A stretch of 64,000 nt of DNA from Candidatus Nitrosopumilus sp. SW. Its GTDB lineage: Archaea > Thermoproteota > Nitrososphaeria > Nitrososphaerales > Nitrosopumilaceae. The position numbers were made by a program, and so were the translations under genes. The DNA lies in NCBI RefSeq assembly GCF_006740685.1, contig NZ_CP035425.1:845687-909686 (forward strand), in the 5' to 3' direction. This document shows positions 58,070 to 64,000 of the stretch, in pieces. Each line of letters opens with the position of its first letter. Within the stretch, counting starts at the first letter, position 1. A model generated the notes under the pieces. That model searched no databases. It saw only the letters and a program-made list of their open reading frames with translations, and was not told the origin of the DNA.

Positions 58070-58766
58070 GGTATTAGAAATTAACAATTTGAGCAAAGTC
58101 TATGGAGAAGGAGAAAATAAAGTCAAAGCACTTGATAATGCTACTCTTTCAGTTGAACAAGGTCAAATTGTTTTAATTGTTGGAAGTTCTGGTTCAGGAA
58201 AATCCACTTTACTTAACATGATTGGTTTGCTTGACCGCCCTACAAATGGTAAAATCTTCATTGATGGAGTTGATACTACTACTCTTGATGATGATAAAAT
58301 TTCTTCATTTAGAAATAAAAAACTAGGATTTATCTTCCAATTCTCAAATTTGCTTTCTGACCTAACAGTTCTAGAAAATGTTCTATTGCCACGACAAATA
58401 GGTGGAACAAATAAAACTGCTGAAAAGGATGCAAGAGACTTACTAAAAGCAGTTGGATTAGAAGATCAAATCAATAAACGCGCAAATAAAATTTCAGGTG
58501 GACAAGCTCAAAGAGCAGCTATTGCAAGAGGATTAATCAATAAACCATCAATTGTTTTGGCTGATGAACCAACAGGAAATCTTGATTCTGTTACATCTGA
58601 GACAATAGTTCAATTGATGAAATCTATGGCAAAAAAACTCAATCAAACATTTGTTATTGTTACACACGATCGTCAACATTTTGGTGATGTAGACAAAGTA
58701 ATCACAATTAAAGATGGTAAAGCCTTTGAAGGAGATATGCCATCTGAAATGGAGGTTTTAGCATGA
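58062..58766 (+). CDS. MacB/LolD-type ABC transporter ATPase (apparent CTG start)
   Basis: A 234-residue ATPase. Its first recognised codon, TTG at 58089, falls inside the conserved first strand. Reading upstream in frame gives L-S-K-V-L-E-I-N-N-L-S-K-V-Y, the normal N-terminus, from a CTG at 58062 that overlaps the permease stop by eight bases. Walker A is G-S-S-G-S-G-K-S-T-L, then the Q-loop I-F-Q-F-S-N, signature I-S-G-G-Q-A-Q-R and Walker B I-V-L-A-D-E-P-T-G-N-L-D with H-switch T-H-D. It powers the permease. Confidence 0.9.
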   Translation: MSKVLEINNLSKVYGEGENKVKALDNATLSVEQGQIVLIVGSSGSGKSTLLNMIGLLDRPTNGKIFIDGVDTTTLDDDKISSFRNKKLGFIFQFSNLLSDLTVLENVLLPRQIGGTNKTAEKDARDLLKAVGLEDQINKRANKISGGQAQRAAIARGLINKPSIVLADEPTGNLDSVTSETIVQLMKSMAKKLNQTFVIVTHDRQHFGDVDKVITIKDGKAFEGDMPSEMEVLA

Positions 58767-60073
58767 TGAATCAAAAATTACTCTCATTGTTACTTGGAGT
58801 TTTGTTAGTTCCATTAATCATGGGGAATTCCTATGCCCAAATTACATCTGGTGGATTTGGAGACTCTCCATTTGAGCGAGATTTTGGTGATGTCAAATTC
58901 TTAGATGCATATTTTGGTACACTAAATCAAAAAATCGAAGTTGAAGCAGGCGATAGTAATGTTCCATTTACTGTAGTATTTGCAAATGTTGGAACTCAAG
59001 ACATTACAGGAATCAAAGGACAATTATCATTGCCTTTTGGATTTTCGGCTTCTGATGGACCAGGCTCAATCATTAAAGCCGACAGTGATTCAAACTCTTC
59101 AGCAGGAGAAAATTTCCACTTGACATTCTTTGTAAATATCGATAAAAATGTCAATATTCAACAATATCCTGGAACAGTAAAAGTTGATTATTCTAGATTA
59201 AGAGAGTCTGGTGTTAGAACTGCATTTGAAGACTTTCAGTTTAAGGTAACTGGTGATAGTGTGATTAACGTAAGAGCCTTAGAACCATTTCTTACATCTC
59301 TTAGAACAAACAATGTAGTAATTGAAATTGCTAATGATGGAACAGCACCAATATCTAGTGTTGATATTGTTGCATCCAACACACAAACAGAACGGGCATC
59401 AACTACATCTTCCACTACCAATGTAGAAAATGTTGTAATTCTAGAATCTAATTGGGATGTTGGAAACATTGAACCAAAATCTGCTAGACATCTTACTGCT
59501 ACAGTCTATGTTCCAGAGGGATTGAAAGATGACACTCTTAGAATTCCTTTGACCATATCATACTATAATGCACATGGTGACCAACATGTAATTTCAAAAA
59601 TTGTTGATTTTTACATTAAAGGGTTGATAGATCTTACAATATTCAATGTCGATGTAATTGAATTATCTGGAAATCAGATGATAATTGGAGAAATCATCAA
59701 TGAAGGAAACGAAGATGGTTTGTTTGGATTTGTTAGTGTTGAGCCTCGTGGTGATTCAAACATCAAACCAAATACTCAATTTATTGATGAAATTGAAGTG
59801 GATGCACCTGTACCATTTAACATTCCAATTGAATTTGACGGTGAACCCGAGTATGGGGAACATGACATCACAATTACTGTAAGATACAAAGATGGTGTTA
59901 GAGATGAACTCTTTGTAATTGAAGATACTACTATCCTTGTAAATGAACCTACAAATGATAATGAATCTGGACCTGATTCTTCAATGATTATCGTTCCAAT
60001 AGTAATTGCTATTGGTGTGGGAATTTACCTAATGCGTAGGCGTAAAAAAACTGCAATTACGGGCAGTGATTAA
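58763..60073 (+). CDS. Exported beta-domain protein of the ABC operon, membrane-anchored
   Basis: A 436-residue protein whose ATG overlaps the ATPase stop (ATGA). Signal peptide about 1-26 (L-S-L-L-L-G-V-L-L-V-P-L). Three or four repeated beta-sandwich domains (about 50-390) show I-T-G-I-K-G-Q-L-S-L-P, I-S-S-V-D-I-V-A-S-N and I-V-G-E-I-I-N-E-G-N, compatible with COG1361-type or CARDB-like adhesion domains. A C-terminal transmembrane helix (about 410-428) ends R-R-R-K-K. It may be the extracellular partner that the ABC exporter acts on. Confidence 0.8.
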   Translation: MMNQKLLSLLLGVLLVPLIMGNSYAQITSGGFGDSPFERDFGDVKFLDAYFGTLNQKIEVEAGDSNVPFTVVFANVGTQDITGIKGQLSLPFGFSASDGPGSIIKADSDSNSSAGENFHLTFFVNIDKNVNIQQYPGTVKVDYSRLRESGVRTAFEDFQFKVTGDSVINVRALEPFLTSLRTNNVVIEIANDGTAPISSVDIVASNTQTERASTTSSTTNVENVVILESNWDVGNIEPKSARHLTATVYVPEGLKDDTLRIPLTISYYNAHGDQHVISKIVDFYIKGLIDLTIFNVDVIELSGNQMIIGEIINEGNEDGLFGFVSVEPRGDSNIKPNTQFIDEIEVDAPVPFNIPIEFDGEPEYGEHDITITVRYKDGVRDELFVIEDTTILVNEPTNDNESGPDSSMIIVPIVIAIGVGIYLMRRRKKTAITGSD

Positions 60074-60112
60074 ATTTTTAATATTATTTTGGAGAATTAA
60101 AGGCAATTTAAG

Positions 60113-60454
60113 ATGAGATTAAGTATTGTTGTTATCATTGCAGCATTAGCAATAGGTGGTATTGTTGCTATTTCTGGCTTTATGGCAAATCAAGAAATTG
60201 CAGATATTCCTGAACTTTCAGAATTCTCTGATCAATATACAAAATTAGAGAAATACAAAAATGAATTAGAAAAAATTAATCAATACAATCAAAAAGTTTT
60301 AGAAGACTTGGAAAATCAAATCAAAAATTCTGATAATGAGCAATTAGCACAAATCAATAAAGAGATCGAAGTTGTAAAACGTGTAATTAATGACAATAAG
60401 GCAGAACTTGAACAAGTTATTCAAAGATTATCTAAAATGGAATCTGATCCTTGA
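60113..60454 (+). CDS. Single-pass membrane protein with a coiled coil
   Basis: A 113-residue protein. Residues 5-25 form a helix (I-V-V-I-I-A-A-L-A-I-G-G-I-V-A-I-S-G). After it a Glu/Lys/Gln-rich coiled coil runs 35-105 (K-L-E-K-Y-K-N-E-L-E-K-I-N-Q-Y-N, then E-V-V-K-R-V-I-N-D-N-K-A-E-L). It is 39 bases after the exported protein and probably in the ABC operon. It may resemble a DivIC-like or adaptor stalk. Function unknown. Confidence 0.72.
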   Translation: MRLSIVVIIAALAIGGIVAISGFMANQEIADIPELSEFSDQYTKLEKYKNELEKINQYNQKVLEDLENQIKNSDNEQLAQINKEIEVVKRVINDNKAELEQVIQRLSKMESDP

Positions 60455-60512
60455 TCTGAAAATCAATTCAAAACTTATATCATAATTGTGTCATATTAAA
60501 TTGGGAATCGGT

Positions 60513-60581
60513 ATGGCAAAGGGAATATTTCTATTTCTAGCTGGTAGTATTGTGGGATTTATTACGACCCCACTACTGTAA
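60513..60581 (+). CDS. Possible 22-residue hydrophobic micro-protein
   Basis: A 23-codon frame from ATG, M-A-K-G-I-F-L-F-L-A-G-S-I-V-G-F-I-T-T-P-L-L. The composition is that of one transmembrane helix. A CTTATAT box lies about 36 bases before the ATG. There is no other gene in this 167-base gap. Translation is unproven; the frame is short enough to arise by chance. Confidence 0.3.
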   Translation: MAKGIFLFLAGSIVGFITTPLL

Positions 60582-60591
60582 TTTTTCTAAA

Positions 60592-60600
60592 TTCATATAG
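60592..60600 (+). promoter_or_regulatory. TATA box for the 62-residue membrane protein
   Basis: TTCATATAG centred about 26 bases before the TTG at 60622, consistent with a leaderless start. Confidence 0.5.
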
Positions 60601-60621
60601 TAATTGTAAAAATTATGATTA

Positions 60622-60810
60622 TTGGAAACTCATAGAAAACTAACAATAATTGGTTCTATTTTGTTAGTTGCAACATTTTTGATAAATAACTATCATCAAG
60701 AAACCCATCCTGGAGTTGGATTCAATTATGCATATGCAACTGGAATTGGAATGCTCATAGCATTTGGAATTAGTTTTGTAATATTTACAAAAGACAGGCT
60801 CAGAAATTAA
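60622..60810 (+). CDS. Small two-helix membrane protein (62 aa)
   Basis: A 62-residue protein starting at TTG; a nearer ATG is in another frame. Helices are about 8-22 (L-T-I-I-G-S-I-L-L-V-A-T-F-L-I) and 38-55 (A-T-G-I-G-M-L-I-A-F-G-I-S-F-V-I), with a polar N-N-Y-H-Q-E-T-H-P loop between. The C-terminus is basic (K-D-R-L-R-N). Function unknown; the promoter at 26 bases supports expression. Confidence 0.65.
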   Translation: METHRKLTIIGSILLVATFLINNYHQETHPGVGFNYAYATGIGMLIAFGISFVIFTKDRLRN

Positions 60811-60865
60811 CTGAGAATCCTATACTTTACACTAAAAATATAAACAATTACTCGATCTTGCGATC

Positions 60866-61249
60866 ATGCCATTTGGTGAGATTGAGGTTCCAAAAGAATT
60901 ACGAGAATTCATGATTGATGGAGCTGAAGAAACTATTCTAGGACAAAAAAATGGTGCACTAAAACAATATCGTTATGGTAATTTACACATTAGAGAATAC
61001 GATGACAAATTTTTAGTACATACTGATAAAATTGATCCAAGAAAAGATCCTATTGGTCATCTTGTTTATGATGCACCAGAAGTTTTGATTGGTTTAGCTT
61101 GTGCAATTTTTGGCGGTTCTAAAATTGCAAAATCTGTTTTTAATAATAATTCAAAAAAACTTTCTTTAACATCTGGATTAGTGTCCTCGGTTCTTTCTGG
61201 ATACATTGGATACGTTGCATCAAAAAAGATCAAAGATTATTTGGAGTAA
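60866..61249 (+). CDS. Protein with C-terminal helices, paired with UbiB
   Basis: A 127-residue protein. The N-terminal half (about 1-65) is soluble and charged (G-E-I-E-V-P-K-E-L-R-E-F). The C-terminal half has two moderately hydrophobic helices (about 70-90, G-L-A-C-A-I-F-G-G-S-K-I-A, and 100-120, L-T-S-G-L-V-S-S-V-L-S-G-Y-I-G-Y). It is three bases before the UbiB gene, so the two are likely coupled. It might be a membrane partner of UbiB. Unknown family. Confidence 0.7.
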   Translation: MPFGEIEVPKELREFMIDGAEETILGQKNGALKQYRYGNLHIREYDDKFLVHTDKIDPRKDPIGHLVYDAPEVLIGLACAIFGGSKIAKSVFNNNSKKLSLTSGLVSSVLSGYIGYVASKKIKDYLE

Positions 61250-61252
61250 ATT

Positions 61253-62797
61253 ATGTCTGCAGGAAGAACAATCTATGTGTTGATCAAACTTTTTCCATCA
61301 ATTCTGGCATTACGTAAAGATAGAAAAAAATGGTCACAACAAGAAAAAAACACAATTGACTCTGAACAATTTAGAAAAAATGCAAGAAAAGCTCTTGATA
61401 CTTTTGTTTCTCTAGGACCTGTATACATAAAATTAGGACAGTGGTTGTCATCTAGAGCAGACATTTTGCCTCAACCATATCTTGAAGAATTATCTAAACT
61501 TCAAGATAGTGTTCCTTCTGCACCATTTGAGCAAGTAAAACCAATCATCGAAAAAGATTTGGGACCAATTAATGAAAAATTTGATGATATTGATACAAAT
61601 TCTATATCTGGGGCATCATTAGGCCAAGTGTATCGAGGTTCAATTTCTGGACAACAAATTGTTATCAAAGTAAAAAGGCCAGGTATTGAAAATGTTGTAC
61701 GTGAAGATCTCAAAGTCTTAAAGAAAATTCTACCACTGGCTCTGAGATTTGTTGATCCTAATCTTAGATATTCTGCAAAAGCAATGCTTTCTCAATTTAT
61801 TGAAACTATCCGCGAAGAAATGGATTACACAAATGAATCTGAAAATCTCAAAAAAATCAAACAAGACATGGAAAGCAATGACAAAGTAATAGTTCCTTCA
61901 GTTTATGATGATTATTCCTCAAAAAATGTACTAACTATGGAATATCTGCCAGGAATTAAGGTTACAAACGTACAAGAACTTGATGAGAAAGGAGTTGATA
62001 GAGAACAACTAGTCGTTGATGTACATAAGGTCTTTTTCACAATGCTTCTCAAACACTCTCTTTTCCATGCAGACCCTCACCCAGGAAACATCTCTGTAAC
62101 AGATGATGGAAAACTAATTCTGTATGACTATGGAATGGTAGGTAGAATAAACAATGAAACAAGATACAAACTCATTAGACTATATCTTGCATTAGTTGAA
62201 AAAAATCCTCCTAGAGTAGTTAATGCAATGGCAGAACTAGGAATGCTTACTCCTGATTACAATCGTCAAGTAATTGAAAAAGGAATTGAATTATCGATTC
62301 GTGCTATGCATGGAAACAAACCTGATGAGATGGAAGTTCAAAGTTTGATGGAACTTGCAAATCAAACTATGAGCAAATTTCCCTTTGTTTTGCCAAAAAA
62401 TTTGGCTCTTTACATGAGGATGGCATCAATTATTGAAGGAATCTACAAAACACATAATGTTGATTTCAAATTCGTTAAAGTTCTAAGAAATATACTTCAA
62501 GAGGAGAACATGATTCCAAAAGCTTACGTCGAAGAGTTGAAAATTTCATTTGAAAAATTTTCAAAATCAATTGATACTGCATTAAGGTTAGGACCTGAAA
62601 TGGAAAGATTTATGGATGAAGCAAAAATTTCTATGCAAAAAAGAAAGCCAATGGTATTTCTTGGTGGTAGTATTTTTTCATCAGCAATTTTTATTGGTTC
62701 AGTATTGTTATATCCAACAAATGAAATATTTGGTATGGCTGGAATGATTACTTCTGGTTTGATAATGATGTGTTCCGCAATTTTTAGAAAACACTAG
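61253..62797 (+). CDS. ABC1/UbiB/ADCK-family atypical kinase
   Basis: A 514-residue protein. The family KxGQ motif is in Y-I-K-L-G-Q-W-L-S-S-R-A-D (about 62-74), the A-rich loop A-S-L-G-Q-V-Y-R-G, the lysine V-I-K-V-K-R-P-G, the catalytic segment H-A-D-P-H-P-G-N-I and Asp of the Y-D-Y-G-M-V-G loop. Two C-terminal hydrophobic helices (about 465-510). In bacteria and mitochondria the family aids quinone synthesis; in archaea the role is undefined. Three bases after the 127-residue gene. Confidence 0.9.
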   Translation: MSAGRTIYVLIKLFPSILALRKDRKKWSQQEKNTIDSEQFRKNARKALDTFVSLGPVYIKLGQWLSSRADILPQPYLEELSKLQDSVPSAPFEQVKPIIEKDLGPINEKFDDIDTNSISGASLGQVYRGSISGQQIVIKVKRPGIENVVREDLKVLKKILPLALRFVDPNLRYSAKAMLSQFIETIREEMDYTNESENLKKIKQDMESNDKVIVPSVYDDYSSKNVLTMEYLPGIKVTNVQELDEKGVDREQLVVDVHKVFFTMLLKHSLFHADPHPGNISVTDDGKLILYDYGMVGRINNETRYKLIRLYLALVEKNPPRVVNAMAELGMLTPDYNRQVIEKGIELSIRAMHGNKPDEMEVQSLMELANQTMSKFPFVLPKNLALYMRMASIIEGIYKTHNVDFKFVKVLRNILQEENMIPKAYVEELKISFEKFSKSIDTALRLGPEMERFMDEAKISMQKRKPMVFLGGSIFSSAIFIGSVLLYPTNEIFGMAGMITSGLIMMCSAIFRKH

Positions 62798-62799
62798 TT

Positions 62800-63180
62800 T
62801 TATTCTATTGAGATATCTTTTCCTTTTTTAGTTACAGGAATTATTAGTGTTAAAACACCGTCTTCGTATTTTGCGGAATCTATTTTTTCTTCTCCTTGTT
62901 TGATATCAATTGGTAATCGTATTTTTTTATCAATGACATTTGGTCTCTGCTTTGAAATTAATGATTCAGATTCTTTCTCATCTACTTCTTTACATGCTTG
63001 AATTGATAGGATGTCTCCACATAATGTGAGTTTGATGTCTTTTTTTGAGAATCCTGGTATGTCAATAATTACTTTGAGGTTATCTGAACCAAGATACATG
63101 TCAATTGGTGGTAAAACAAATTCATAGAATTCTCGTGATTTGTTTCCGATTTCTTTTATCACTTCTTTTACTAATCCCAT
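62800..63180 (-). CDS. Small heat-shock protein, Hsp20/alpha-crystallin family
   Basis: A 126-residue protein with the alpha-crystallin domain (about 25-120), V-I-I-D-I-P-G-F-S-K-K-D-I-K-L and the G-V-L-T-L-I-I-P-V end motif (GVL), followed by a short tail with K-K-G-K-D-I-S-I-E, where an I-x-I motif (I-S-I) anchors neighbouring subunits. N-terminal arm is short. It would hold unfolded proteins in oligomers. It converges with UbiB. Confidence 0.92.
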   Translation of the reverse strand: MGLVKEVIKEIGNKSREFYEFVLPPIDMYLGSDNLKVIIDIPGFSKKDIKLTLCGDILSIQACKEVDEKESESLISKQRPNVIDKKIRLPIDIKQGEEKIDSAKYEDGVLTLIIPVTKKGKDISIE

Positions 63181-63244
63181 TTCGTGTTATGTGGCAAATT
63201 TTTGGTTATAAACCTTGAGAGAATTATTGGAAAAACAAAAAAGT

Positions 63245-63367
63245 TTAGGATGATTTTGAGCCTTCTAAAATTCCAGAATCTCCGTGAATTCTATCTATAT
63301 GCTTTGAAAGATCATCTTTACTCTCAAAAATTGATTCACAATAAGGACATGAGTATTCTTCAGCCAT
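63245..63367 (-). CDS. 40-residue single C2H2 zinc-finger protein
   Basis: A micro-gene starting with ATG. The finger is C-P-Y-C (residues 7-10), then F-E-S-K-D-D-L-S-K-H-I-D-R-I-H, with the C-x2-C, phenylalanine, leucine, H-x4-H arrangement. The tail is acidic to neutral. It is shorter than normal calling limits; a recognisable zinc-finger layout and independent strand support it. Target unknown, possibly protein-protein or nucleic acid. Confidence 0.75.
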   Translation of the reverse strand: MAEEYSCPYCESIFESKDDLSKHIDRIHGDSGILEGSKSS

Positions 63368-63464
63368 ACTTTGAATTATCTTAAGAGGATATTAAACAAT
63401 TCGTAAATTCTAGACCGTGTTTTGATAGATTTTTAATCAATTACTTTCTCTGTTTTGATAACTT

Positions 63465-64000
63465 ATGATTATTGTAATTGAAGGTGGAGATCAAGCAGGA
63501 AAACTAACACAATCAACTATGCTCGAAAAAGCACTAAAAAAAAGGAAAATCAAAACCAAACTGTTTCATTTTCCAGATTATCAAACTCCTATTGGAAAAG
63601 AAATTAGGAAATATCTTGATGGAAAAAGAAAATTTCCACCACAAGTAATTCATTGTCTATTATCTGCAAATAGGTGGGAAAAGTTAGAACAAATCAAAAC
63701 TGCTCAAGAAAAAAATTCCGTTCTTATAATGAATAGATATTATCATTCTAATCTTGTCTATGGTTTGGCAAATGGGATGAAAGAAAAATGGCTTGAGAAT
63801 TTAGATGCGGGACTGCCAAAAGCTGATCTTGTAATTTTACTTGATGTCAGTCAAAAAGAATCCTTTAACAGACAAAAAACCAACCGAGACAAATTTGAAA
63901 AAAATGAAGAATTTTTGAGAAAAATTTCTAAAATCTATAAAAGTACCGCAAAGAAAAAACGTTGGAAAATAATTGATGCTACAAAATCTAAACAAGAAGT
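63465..64000 (+). CDS. Thymidylate-kinase-like P-loop kinase (3' end outside window)
   Basis: At least 178 residues, running off the window edge. It begins M-I-I-V-I-E-G-G-D-Q-A-G-K-L-T-Q, the position of thymidylate-kinase P-loops (compare G-x-D-x-x-G-K-S-T-Q), but Leu14 replaces the Ser/Thr after the Lys. The next motif is I-M-N-R-Y-Y-H-S, with Asn where D-R-Y is usual. A further V-I-L-L-D-V strand follows. It is a Tmk relative, maybe with changed activity. A second Tmk elsewhere cannot be excluded. Confidence 0.78.
   Translation, partial: MIIVIEGGDQAGKLTQSTMLEKALKKRKIKTKLFHFPDYQTPIGKEIRKYLDGKRKFPPQVIHCLLSANRWEKLEQIKTAQEKNSVLIMNRYYHSNLVYGLANGMKEKWLENLDAGLPKADLVILLDVSQKESFNRQKTNRDKFEKNEEFLRKISKIYKSTAKKKRWKIIDATKSKQE

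Overview
The window is a gene-dense (about 90% coding), AT-rich archaeal chromosome segment. Its gene content points to an ammonia-oxidising marine thaumarchaeon (Nitrososphaerota, Nitrosopumilus-like). Supporting genes are archaeal PCNA, RpoL and TFS, proteasome beta, glycerol-1-phosphate dehydrogenase (archaeal lipids), the archaeal CoA route (pantoate kinase, phosphopantothenate synthetase), aCPSF1, a cupredoxin, many leaderless starts about 25-27 bases after a TATA box, frequent TTG starts, and a tRNA with an archaeal bulge-helix-bulge intron. The species assignment is inference from these features; no marker such as amoA or 16S rRNA lies in the window.

Layout. 1-6.2 kb: the end of a nucleotide-kinase-like gene and a UPF0201 gene, a repeat-bearing membrane protein, then a leftward operon prs > THUMP methyltransferase > RNase Z > Sir2, and a large MscS channel. 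6.3-12.8 kb: a KamA-like radical SAM enzyme, glutamine synthetase, an exported protein, and a leftward CBS > VIT1 > APC permease operon. 12.9-20 kb: UspA, a J-like protein with HAD in place of HPD, a sensor-cyclase, a secreted cupredoxin, a seven-iron-type ferredoxin, a class V PLP enzyme and a stand-alone Lrp ligand-binding domain. 20-28.5 kb: a cyclase-family hydrolase, a dual-specificity phosphatase behind a perfect palindrome, two tandem micro-paralogues, then information processing (rpoL, tfs, pcn), aspartate kinase, an exported internally duplicated protein, a cobalamin methyltransferase and TyrRS.

28.5-40 kb holds small zinc proteins, a DegT aminotransferase coupled to an MtrA-like protein, a PfkB kinase, cyclophilin, a flavodoxin-fold reductase, BluB, tRNA-Arg (D-loop intron), tRNA-Val, a CopD-like protein and RtcA. 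40-50 kb holds NadM, a class V aminotransferase, a SlyD-like FKBP, EgsA, PsmB with aCPSF1, a SepF-like protein, a PP-loop enzyme and an M24 peptidase. 50-54.3 kb is a compact leftward coenzyme A operon (pantoate kinase > PPS > PanB > CoaBC) that continues into a 59-residue gene and a methyltransferase. 54.3-64 kb holds a PhoU-like regulator, Nudix hydrolase, a tandem-HTH Lrp protein, a MacB-type ABC operon with an exported beta-domain protein, a UbiB kinase, Hsp20, a one-finger zinc protein, and a thymidylate-kinase-like gene cut by the window end.

No insertion sequence, prophage, CRISPR array or defence island is visible. The most unusual signals are at the scale of single genes: an intron in the D loop of tRNA-Arg(CCU), a tRNA-Val with C33, an apparent CUG start on an ABC ATPase behind a near-perfect Shine-Dalgarno, a J-domain lacking the HPD proline, a cyclase lacking its catalytic Arg, an orphan MtrA, and several micro-genes below usual length cut-offs.
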